Origin: Holophaga sp. | Lineage (GTDB): Bacteria; Acidobacteriota; Holophagae; Holophagales; Holophagaceae | Direction of reading: 5' to 3' | Assembly: GCA_030691225.1 (NCBI GenBank) | Contig: JAUYES010000624.1 | Span: 1 to 7,536, forward strand | DNA length: 7,536 nucleotides | Part shown: in pieces, positions 1 through 5,327 of the stretch | Layout: each line of letters begins with the position of its first letter | How positions within the stretch are numbered: position 1 is the stretch's first letter | Program-made: the position numbers and the translations under genes | The notes under the pieces: model-generated | Databases searched by the model: none | Told to the model about the DNA's origin: nothing | What the model saw: only the letters and a program-made list of their open reading frames with translations

Positions 1-321
1 GTTTTCCCCGAAGGCACGCGCTCGCGGCTGGGAGCGCCCTTCAAGTTCCAACGAGGAGCCGCTCACATCGCGCTCCACAGCCATGCCCCCATCGTGCCGA
101 TCATCGTGACCTGCGATCCCCCGCTGCTGAATAAAGGGGCGAAATGGTATGATGTCCCGCTTGAGACCTGTCGATATCGAGTGCGAATCCAAGCCCCGCT
201 TGTGTTGGACCTACCTGGAATCGATGATCTTCCTCTCCACCAAGCCGCCCGGATCTTCACCAAGGAACTGGAACAGTACTTCGATAGGGAAGTTTATGAG
301 TCTGGAAATCACGCCCCTTGA
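1..321 (+). CDS. PlsC-like lysophospholipid/glycerol acyltransferase, 3' part only
   Basis: This is the C-terminal 106 residues of an LPLAT-family acyltransferase; the start lies before the window. Reading frame 1 opens directly with FPEGTRS, the acceptor-binding block III of the PlsC family, followed by a run containing FKFQRGAAHIAL and then the hydrophobic IVPIIVTCDPP strand that usually carries the block IV proline. The catalytic HX4D block would be upstream and cannot be checked. The family transfers an acyl chain from ACP or CoA to a glycerolipid-type hydroxyl at the inner membrane face. In APE clusters the equivalent gene (apeD by position) is thought to attach the polyene to its lipid anchor; that role is inferred from context. 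The stop at 319-321 lies inside the next gene, so the two probably share one transcript and are translationally coupled. Confidence 0.85.
   Translation, partial: VFPEGTRSRLGAPFKFQRGAAHIALHSHAPIVPIIVTCDPPLLNKGAKWYDVPLETCRYRVRIQAPLVLDLPGIDDLPLHQAARIFTKELEQYFDREVYESGNHAP
286..290 (+). promoter_or_regulatory. Ribosome binding site that decides the first ACP start
   Basis: AGGGA lies 5 bases before the ATG at 296. The alternative in-frame ATG at 323 has only a weak GGAA about 15 bases upstream, so 296 is preferred. This site is inside the coding region of the preceding acyltransferase. Confidence 0.6.
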
Positions 322-568
322 GATGAAGCAATTCATCATTGAAACGCTGGCCCTGGAAGACACCCAGCCCGAAGACATCGGCGATGATGAACCTCTTTTC
401 ATCGAAGGCTTGGGCCTGGATTCCATCGATGGCCTGGAACTCGATATCGCCCTGCGCAAGAAATTCCAGATCGAAGCCAGCGAAGATAAACCTGCCAGCC
501 GAGAGCATCTGGCCACGGTCCGCTCCTTGATCGCCTTCGTTTCAGCAAATACCCAAGCACCTGCCTGA
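296..568 (+). CDS. apeE: Acyl carrier protein 1 of an APE-type pathway (ApeE-like)
   Basis: This is a 90-residue acyl carrier protein. The phosphopantetheine attachment motif GLGLDSID is clear, with Ser43 as the predicted attachment site. Helix I lies at about residues 10-22, helix II follows the serine (about 43-56), and the final helix is near 70-86. The sequence is acidic before the serine, with an FIEGLGLDSIDGLELDIAL stretch characteristic of ACPs of aryl polyene and flexirubin-type systems. The family carries growing acyl chains as thioesters in the cytosol. The start at 296 overlaps the acyltransferase by 26 bases and is chosen for its ribosome site; starting at 323 would give 81 residues and keep the whole domain. 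The next ACP follows after 21 bases. Its family is certain; the ApeE name rests on position and resemblance from memory. Confidence 0.9.
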   Translation: MSLEITPLEMKQFIIETLALEDTQPEDIGDDEPLFIEGLGLDSIDGLELDIALRKKFQIEASEDKPASREHLATVRSLIAFVSANTQAPA

Positions 569-577
569 CCTTTGATT

Positions 578-582
578 GGAGA
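578..582 (+). promoter_or_regulatory. Ribosome binding site of the second ACP
   Basis: GGAGA lies 7 bases before the ATG at 590. This supports 590 over the in-frame TTG at 572 as the start. Confidence 0.7.
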
Positions 583-589
583 ACCGTTC

Positions 590-844
590 ATGACCATGAC
601 GAAAGACGAAATTCTCACTAAGCTTCGCGATGTGCTGGTGGATGCCTTTCAGCTCGATCCCGCCAAGATCACCCTGGAAGCCCATCTTTTCGAGGATCTC
701 GATCTGGATAGCATCGATGCGGTCGAACTCGCCATCCAGCTCCAGGACATCACGGGCCGGCGCGTCAAGGCCGAGGAATTCAAAAGCGTTCGCACCGTAG
801 CCGATGTGGTCGAAACTCTGCACAAGATGCTGCAGGAGTCCTGA
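590..844 (+). CDS. apeF: Acyl carrier protein 2 of an APE-type pathway (ApeF-like)
   Basis: This is an 84-residue acyl carrier protein distinct from the one just upstream. The attachment motif is DLDLDSIDAVEL with predicted phosphopantetheine Ser41. The N-terminal helix starts at about residue 5 (TKDEILTKLRDVLVDAF), and the C-terminal helix (about 67-82, TVADVVETLHKML) looks like a primary-metabolism or type II PKS ACP. Its recognition helix carries the normal DSxDxVEL pattern, whereas ACP 1 has a Gly in place of the Val position (DSIDGLEL). Two unlike ACPs side by side are a hallmark of APE operons, where they are believed to serve different steps or partners. The start at 590 has a good ribosome site. 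Only 6 bases separate its stop from the ligase start. Confidence 0.92.
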   Translation: MTMTKDEILTKLRDVLVDAFQLDPAKITLEAHLFEDLDLDSIDAVELAIQLQDITGRRVKAEEFKSVRTVADVVETLHKMLQES

Positions 845-850
845 TTCATC

Positions 851-2203
851 GTGGGATTTTCACCGCTTGCCCAGCTATTGAATGGACAGCGGGCCCCCAG
901 CGACCCCGTGGTGATCGCGGGCGGTCAGCCGCTGCCCTATGATCTCTTCGCACGCAGCGTAGCCGCTGTCGCCGCCCTGGCAGAACGGGAAGGCCGAGGT
1001 CGCTGGTTGCTGGGCATGGAAGACGCCTGGCATTTCAGCGTGGGGTTCTTTGGTTTGCTGCGAGCGGGTTGTTCCATCGCCATTCCGCCCAATCATCTCC
1101 CCGCCACGCTGGAGCGCCTGCGCCACCAGGTCGACGGCATCCTTACCGATACCACCGCGCCGGGACACCACCTGCCTGAGCCGGGTGATTCCTTCCCCGA
1201 TCCCAGCCCCTTAGCCGATGGCGCCGTGGCCTTTTGGACCTCCGGCAGCACCGGGGAAGCTAAGTGCATCGAAAAGCGCCTTTCCCAACTCAGCGCCGAA
1301 GTCGAGGTGCTCGAGGCCACCTTCGGCCATCGCTTCGAAGGCGGCCCCGTGCTCGGCACGGTACCGCATCAGCACATCTACGGCTGCCTGTTCCGAATCC
1401 TCTGGCCCTTAGCGGCTGGGCGACCGCTTGTCACGGAAGTCTGCGGGGATCCCGACCGCCTTCGCTTCGTCATGGGCCAGGCATCCTCTCCAGCACTGGT
1501 CTCCAGTCCGGCGCTGCTGGCGCGGCTACCGAACCTGGTGGATCTCGATCATTTCGCCTCGGCCGCTTCCGTCATTTTTTCTTCAGGCGGACCACTGGCC
1601 ACGGCCGATGCCATTGCGTGGCGTAAGTGGATCCCCAAAGGCATCGCGGAGATCTACGGCAGCACGGAAACCGGCGGCATCGCTTGGCGCGTGCAGTCGG
1701 AAGAGCCTGAGTCATCGTTATGGACCCCCTTTCCCGATGTCGCCCTCGCCTTCGAACCCGACGGCGCCCTGCGGGTGCAGTCCTACCGGGTGGGGCCAGA
1801 GGCTCTCCGCATGGAAGATGCCGCCGAATGCCTTTCCGATGGACGCTTTCGCCTACTGGGCCGCCTGGACCGCATCGTCAAGATCGAGGAGAAACGCGTC
1901 TCCCTGCCCGAATTGGAGGCCGCCCTGGAAACCCACCCTTGGGTGCAACGGGCCGCGATCACCCGGCTGGATGGCGCCCGGGTAATCCTTGGCGCCGTCA
2001 TCGTGCTCGCGTTGGATTGCCCTCCTTTTTCTGCCGAGGATCGGCGCAAACTCGGCCAGACCTTTCGCCGTCACCTCGCTCAGGGCTTCGAACCCGTGGT
2101 AATTCCTAAGCGCTGGCGTTTTGTGGACGAACTCCCTTTTAATGACCGAGGTAAGCTCACCCCTCAAACCCTGGCCGCGCTCTTTGCGGTTTCTGCGGTC
2201 TGA
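851..2203 (+). CDS. apeH: Adenylate-forming acyl/aryl-ACP ligase (ApeH-like)
   Basis: This 450-residue protein belongs to the ANL (acyl-CoA synthetase) superfamily but is shorter than typical 500-550-residue members, as are the AMP-ligases of APE clusters. Visible motifs in order are the P-loop A3 TSGSTGEAK (130-138), A5 YGSTETGG (269-276), the hinge A8 GRLDRIVKIEEKRVSLPELE (337-356), and A10 PFNDRGKLT with the catalytic Lys435. Asp323 (RMED) is the likely ribose-binding aspartate of the A7 position. The enzyme would form an acyl-AMP with ATP and load the acid on the phosphopantetheine of one of the two adjacent ACPs, supplying an aryl starter; the exact acid cannot be read from sequence. The start is GTG with an AGGAG 12 bases upstream, a longer spacing than ideal; an in-frame TTG at 878 is the only close alternative. 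The dehydratase follows after 19 bases. Confidence 0.88.
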   Translation: MGFSPLAQLLNGQRAPSDPVVIAGGQPLPYDLFARSVAAVAALAEREGRGRWLLGMEDAWHFSVGFFGLLRAGCSIAIPPNHLPATLERLRHQVDGILTDTTAPGHHLPEPGDSFPDPSPLADGAVAFWTSGSTGEAKCIEKRLSQLSAEVEVLEATFGHRFEGGPVLGTVPHQHIYGCLFRILWPLAAGRPLVTEVCGDPDRLRFVMGQASSPALVSSPALLARLPNLVDLDHFASAASVIFSSGGPLATADAIAWRKWIPKGIAEIYGSTETGGIAWRVQSEEPESSLWTPFPDVALAFEPDGALRVQSYRVGPEALRMEDAAECLSDGRFRLLGRLDRIVKIEEKRVSLPELEAALETHPWVQRAAITRLDGARVILGAVIVLALDCPPFSAEDRRKLGQTFRRHLAQGFEPVVIPKRWRFVDELPFNDRGKLTPQTLAALFAVSAV

Positions 2204-2222
2204 TCCAGGAGATGCAAGCGCC

Positions 2223-2576
2223 ATGACTGCCCCGAACATAATGCCCACCGTGCTGCGCCGGGAATCCGGCCCGGAAGAGGAATTCGTATTGGCCCTCGAA
2301 CCTGAGCACCTTGTCTTTCAAGGGCATTTTCCGGGAAACCCCATTTTGCCCGGTGTCATGCAAGTGGATTGGGCCGTGCGCCTAGGCACGATTGCCTTTG
2401 GCCCTTTGGGGGATTTCATCGGCATCAACAATCTGAAATTCATGGATCTGGTTCGTCCCGGGGAACAGCTTTCGGTATTCCTCGCCTTCGACGCACCAGC
2501 AGGCAAACTCGCCTTCCGATATGAAGGTCCCGATAAACGAAAATCCAGTGGCACCATTCTCTTCGCTCGGCCCTGA
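2223..2576 (+). CDS. apeI: Hotdog-fold 3-hydroxyacyl-ACP dehydratase (ApeI-like)
   Basis: This is a 117-residue single hotdog domain. The FabZ/FabA signature GHFPGNPILPGVMQVDW is present, with predicted catalytic His35 and Asp49. The 14-residue spacing equals that between the catalytic His and Glu/Asp of FabZ and FabA, and Asp here resembles FabA. The reaction removes water from beta-hydroxyacyl-ACP to give the trans double bond; repeated use builds the conjugated polyene. In characterised APE systems this protein works with a second dehydratase-like partner (ApeP), which would lie outside the window. It is shorter than FabZ (about 150 residues), lacking much of the N-terminal part, which is typical of ApeI-type proteins. 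The start at 2223 is chosen because AGGAG at 2207-2211 precedes it by 11 bases; longer in-frame versions would run back into the ligase gene. A 150-base gap follows. Confidence 0.87.
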   Translation: MTAPNIMPTVLRRESGPEEEFVLALEPEHLVFQGHFPGNPILPGVMQVDWAVRLGTIAFGPLGDFIGINNLKFMDLVRPGEQLSVFLAFDAPAGKLAFRYEGPDKRKSSGTILFARP

Positions 2577-2594
2577 ACCCTCTGGAACTAGCAA

Positions 2595-2623
2595 TAGACC
2601 CCGTTCCTCAAGGGCGAGATACT
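2595..2623 (+). promoter_or_regulatory. Weak candidate internal sigma-70-like promoter before the lyase gene
   Basis: TAGACC (2595-2600, four of six matches to TTGACA) and GATACT (2618-2623, four of six to TATAAT) are separated by exactly 17 bases. Transcription would begin near 2630, about 100 bases before the lyase start. Both boxes are imperfect and such pairs occur by chance, so this is only a lead. Confidence 0.2.
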
Positions 2624-2670
2624 TTCCCTACGGCGCAAATGACTTGCTCTGTGGTGTTTTCACGGGGTCT
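2596..2670. repeat. Perfect 9-bp inverted repeat with 57-base spacer
   Basis: AGACCCCGT at 2596-2604 is the exact reverse complement of ACGGGGTCT at 2662-2670. In RNA from the upstream genes the arms could close a long-range stem over the gap. The left arm overlaps the candidate -35 box, so a transcript started at the internal promoter would lack it. The repeat itself is read directly; any role is inference. Confidence 0.5.
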
Positions 2671-2713
2671 GGTGCCCGAGTCTGCTCCAGGACGAATCGA
2701 TCCCTTTGATAAC

Positions 2714-2719
2714 AGGTGA
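2714..2719 (+). promoter_or_regulatory. Ribosome binding site of the lyase gene
   Basis: AGGTGA lies 7 bases before the ATG at 2727. It favours that start over the in-frame TTG at 2706, which lies before this site. Confidence 0.7.
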
Positions 2720-2726
2720 ACCAACC

Positions 2727-4295
2727 ATGCCCGAATCTGCCCAACCCAGCACGTCGCCATCCTCAGCCTTGACGATTGGTGCCTCGCGTCTTCGGATCGA
2801 GGACGTGGTGGAAGTCGCCTTCGAACAACGCCCCATCCAGCTATCTGAAGCACCCGCGTACCGAACCCATATCGAAGCCAGCACCACCTTCCTGGATGAA
2901 TTGCTGGAGCAGGGCGTCGAAGTCTACGGCGTCAACACCGGCTATGGCGATAACTGCACCGTGACGATTCCGCCTTCCCTGGTGAAGGAACTGCCCACGC
3001 ATCTGACCCGGTACCACGGCTGCGGGCTGGGTTCCTTCCTGGATCAACCTCAGGTTCTGGCGGTGCTGGTGGCGCGGATCAATTCGCTAGGCCAAGGCTA
3101 CTCCGCCGTGCGCTGGGAACTGCTGGAGGCCCTGGCGAGCCTGATCAATCACCGCATTCTCCCCCGCATTCCGTCCGAAGGTTCCGTGGGCGCTAGCGGT
3201 GATTTAACGCCGCTTTCCTACATCGGCGCCACGCTCATTGGCGAACGGGAAGTCACCTACCAGGACGAGGTCATTCCCGCCCTCGAGGCCTATTCTCGCG
3301 CCGGGTTGAACCCCCTAAGCCTCGCCCCCAAAGAGGGCCTGGCCATCATGAACGGCACCGCCGTGATGACCGGCTTGGCCTGCTTGGCCTTCCATCGTGC
3401 GGATTACCTCAGCAAGCTTTGCACGCGCCTGACCTCCCTGGCCGGGGCCGCCCTGCGCAGCAATCGGGATCATTTCCATCCGCGCCTTTTCGAGCTCAAG
3501 CCCCATCAGGGCCAAGCCGACGTGGCGGGCTGGATCTACCAGGATCTGGGCGGTGCGCCGGGCTCCGAAGAACCCATTCGTCTCCAAGATCGCTACTCCA
3601 TTCGCTGCGCCCCCCATGTCATCGGCGTGCTGCGAGATGCGCTGCCCTGGATCCGTCGCGATGTGGAAAACGAATTAAACAGCGCCAACGACAATCCCCT
3701 CTTCGATGGCGAGAACCGCCTGCTGCTGCACGGCGGCCATTTCTATGGCGGCCATATCGCCTTCGCCATGGATGGCCTGAAAACCGCCGTGGCCAATCTG
3801 GCGGATCTCATGGATCGTCAGCTCGCCCTGCTGGTGGACGTGCGCTACAACCAAGGCCTGCCGCAAAATTTGTCGGGCGCCACGGGGCCTCGCGCCGCCA
3901 TCAATCACGGGCTGAAGGCTGTGCAGATCGGCTCCAGCGCCTGGGCTGCTGAGGCACTCAAGCTCACCATGCCCGCCTCGGTGTTCTCGCGTTCCACGGA
4001 ATGCCATAACCAGGACAAGGTCAGCATGGGCACCATCGCCACCCGCGACTGCCTGCGGGTGCTGGAATTGACTGAACAGGTCGCTGCGGCCCTCCTGCTG
4101 GCGACCATCCAAGGCGTGCGGCTGCGTATGCGCGAAGGCACCCATGCGGTGGATCGCCTCGCTCCCGACGCCCGGCAGTTCTTCGAGACTTTGAGCGAAG
4201 CCCTGCCCTTCATCAACGAGGATTTCGCCCTGGATAACCTGCTCCGGGATCTCGTGGCCGGGACCCAGACGCAACGATGGAGCCTGTACGCATGA
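2727..4295 (+). CDS. MIO-type aromatic amino acid ammonia-lyase (HAL/TAL/PAL family)
   Basis: This 522-residue protein is a full-length member of the histidine/tyrosine/phenylalanine ammonia-lyase family. The cofactor-forming triad Ala156-Ser157-Gly158 sits in GSVGASGDLTPLSYIG and would cyclise to MIO. The catalytic tyrosine region VYGVNTGYGD gives Tyr67. Further family motifs are MNGTAVMTG, QDRYSIRC, NSANDNPLF and HNQDKVSMGT. These enzymes eliminate ammonia from an aromatic amino acid to give a trans-aryl-acrylate. The selectivity pair is Tyr96-His97 in TRYHGCGLG; from memory HutH has Ser-His, bacterial TAL His-Leu and PAL Phe-Leu, so substrate is uncertain. HNQD rather than the HutH-like NQED argues against a housekeeping histidase. 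A Pro/Ser-rich N-terminal tail of about 14 residues precedes the domain. Context suggests it supplies an aryl acid precursor, such as coumarate or cinnamate, to the ligase. Its stop overlaps the thioesterase start by 4 bases. Confidence 0.93.
   Translation: MPESAQPSTSPSSALTIGASRLRIEDVVEVAFEQRPIQLSEAPAYRTHIEASTTFLDELLEQGVEVYGVNTGYGDNCTVTIPPSLVKELPTHLTRYHGCGLGSFLDQPQVLAVLVARINSLGQGYSAVRWELLEALASLINHRILPRIPSEGSVGASGDLTPLSYIGATLIGEREVTYQDEVIPALEAYSRAGLNPLSLAPKEGLAIMNGTAVMTGLACLAFHRADYLSKLCTRLTSLAGAALRSNRDHFHPRLFELKPHQGQADVAGWIYQDLGGAPGSEEPIRLQDRYSIRCAPHVIGVLRDALPWIRRDVENELNSANDNPLFDGENRLLLHGGHFYGGHIAFAMDGLKTAVANLADLMDRQLALLVDVRYNQGLPQNLSGATGPRAAINHGLKAVQIGSSAWAAEALKLTMPASVFSRSTECHNQDKVSMGTIATRDCLRVLELTEQVAAALLLATIQGVRLRMREGTHAVDRLAPDARQFFETLSEALPFINEDFALDNLLRDLVAGTQTQRWSLYA
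4279..4282 (+). promoter_or_regulatory. Ribosome binding site that decides the thioesterase start
   Basis: GGAG lies 9 bases before the ATG at 4292, which itself forms an ATGA overlap with the lyase stop. The earlier in-frame ATG at 4277 has no comparable site upstream. Confidence 0.55.
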
Positions 4296-4705
4296 CCCCC
4301 GATCTCAGCGAAGAAGTCGTCATCGACATCCCCTTTCACGATGTGGATTTGATGGGCGTGGCGTGGCACGGCCACTACGTCAAATACCTGGAAATTGCCC
4401 GCACGGCCATGATGCGCAAGATCGGGTTGGACTATCCCCAGCTCAAAGAAGGCGGCTACATGTGGCCCGTGGTGGAGTGCCACCTGAAATACATCAAGCC
4501 CCTGCTTTACGGCATGAAAGTGCGCGTGAAGGCCACGCTGGTGGAGTGCGAGAACCGAGTCAAGATCACCTACCTCATCACCAATGACGCCACTGGCGAA
4601 CGCCTGAACAAGGCCTGGACCACGCAGGTCGCCGTGAAAGGCGAAACGGGCGAACTGGAATTCATCATCCCTCCCCACCTTTTCGCATCGGTTCTCAAGC
4701 CATGA
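4292..4705 (+). CDS. apeK: 4HBT-family hotdog acyl thioesterase (ApeK-like)
   Basis: This is a 137-residue thioesterase of the YbgC/4-hydroxybenzoyl-CoA thioesterase family. The active-site segment FHDVDLMGVAWHGHYVKYLE (residues 15-34) matches the family pattern DxDxxGVxxxxxY, with Asp17 and Asp19 conserved and Asp17 the likely catalytic one by alignment to YbgC-type enzymes. The rest alternates beta strands as in a single hotdog domain. Members hydrolyse acyl-CoA or acyl-ACP thioesters in the cytosol. In APE systems the equivalent protein is thought to release or proofread ACP-bound chains. The start at 4292 gives an ATGA overlap with the lyase stop; the alternative ATG at 4277 would add five residues. 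Its own stop overlaps the LolA-like start in the same ATGA manner, so three genes here are translationally coupled. Confidence 0.88.
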   Translation: MTPDLSEEVVIDIPFHDVDLMGVAWHGHYVKYLEIARTAMMRKIGLDYPQLKEGGYMWPVVECHLKYIKPLLYGMKVRVKATLVECENRVKITYLITNDATGERLNKAWTTQVAVKGETGELEFIIPPHLFASVLKP

Positions 4706-5322
4706 CACTGTTCAAACTATTCCAGGCCATGCTCCTCCTTCCGGTCGCCGCCCTGCTGGCTCAAACCCCAAAACCCTCCGCGGCGGAAGCCTTGACGGCG
4801 CATCTGCAAAACACACCCCGCCTGCATGTGGCCTTCACGCAGACCCGCACCCTGGCAGCCCTTTCACGCCCCCTGAAGACCTCGGGACGCTTGGTGCTGG
4901 CCCGGGAACTCGGCGTCATCTGGCAGGTTCAGAAGCCCCTCAACCTCACGTATGTGGTCGGACCGAAGGGCATGATGGAAGTGGGTCCGGACGGCAAAGC
5001 TAAGAAGAAAAACGCCAAGGACGTACCCATGGTGGCCCAGATGGGGCGCATCCTGCAGGCGCTGCTCCAGGGGCGCTGGAGCGCGCTGGAAGAATTCTTC
5101 ACCCTGCGCGCCGAAGGCAGCTCGGAACGCTGGAAAATCATTCTCGTTCCCAAACCTCAGACGGCGACCTTCCTGAAAGGCGTTCAGATCACCGGCGGGC
5201 GCTTCATCGATCGCATTCACGTGGATGAACCCTCGGGCGATGCCATGGATCTCGTGTTTGATCGTCCCCGCCCCGATGAGCCGCTCTCCGACGAAGAACA
5301 GCGCCTCTTCAAGTTCGAGTAG
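4702..5322 (+). CDS. LolA-like periplasmic outer-membrane carrier protein (ApeL position)
   Basis: This 206-residue protein begins with a Sec-type signal peptide: Lys5, a hydrophobic core around residues 9-19, and a probable cleavage after Ala20 (LLA/QT). No lipobox cysteine is present, so the mature protein should be soluble in the periplasm. The body resembles the LolA fold: HVAFTQTRTL near residues 43-52, a SGRLVLARELGVIWQVQKP strand pair at about 61-79, and the later strand VQITGGRFIDRIHVDEPSGD. LolA carries hydrophobic lipoprotein anchors between membranes; relatives in APE and flexirubin clusters are presumed to carry the pigment lipid instead. Family assignment is by pattern recognition and the cluster order. 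It starts within an ATGA overlap with the thioesterase stop and lacks a clear ribosome site of its own, and it ends 5 bases before the exporter gene. Confidence 0.8.
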   Translation: MTLFKLFQAMLLLPVAALLAQTPKPSAAEALTAHLQNTPRLHVAFTQTRTLAALSRPLKTSGRLVLARELGVIWQVQKPLNLTYVVGPKGMMEVGPDGKAKKKNAKDVPMVAQMGRILQALLQGRWSALEEFFTLRAEGSSERWKIILVPKPQTATFLKGVQITGGRFIDRIHVDEPSGDAMDLVFDRPRPDEPLSDEEQRLFKFE

Positions 5323-5327
5323 GCCCC

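Larger units (their letters stand above)
2577..2726 (+). other. 150-base noncoding gap between dehydratase and lyase genes
   Basis: This is the only sizeable gap in an operon whose other junctions are overlaps or at most 21 bases. No convincing reading frame fills it. It contains a perfect 9-bp inverted repeat (2596-2604 and 2662-2670), a weak promoter-like pair (2595-2623) and the lyase ribosome site. No U-run follows the repeat, so it is not a simple intrinsic terminator. It could be a leader that sets lyase expression separately, or a scar from insertion of the lyase gene into the operon. Confidence 0.6.

Noticed and set aside
1428..1985. Plus-strand 185-codon frame inside the ligase gene
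   Set aside because: It is an out-of-frame shadow rich in Pro, Ser, Arg and Trp with no motif, while the main frame carries all ANL motifs.
2596..2670. Intrinsic terminator after the dehydratase gene
   Set aside because: The 57-base loop is too long and no run of T follows the right arm.
2708..2713. GATAAC as a -10 box just before the lyase
   Set aside because: No acceptable -35 at 16-18 bases upstream, and it would leave almost no leader before the ribosome site.
3675..4274. Minus-strand open frame of 199 codons, His- and Gly-rich
   Set aside because: It is the complement of the lyase gene; its composition mirrors codons of the plus-strand protein and no family motif is seen.
2727..4295. 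Housekeeping histidine ammonia-lyase (hutH)
   Set aside because: No hutU, hutI or hutG neighbours, selectivity pair is Tyr-His rather than Ser-His, HNQD replaces NQED, and the gene is coupled to pigment-pathway genes.
3905..4708. Minus-strand open frame of 267 codons opposite the lyase and thioesterase genes
   Set aside because: It lies opposite two genes with clear motifs, has no recognisable domain, and is explained by the strong G/C third-position bias.
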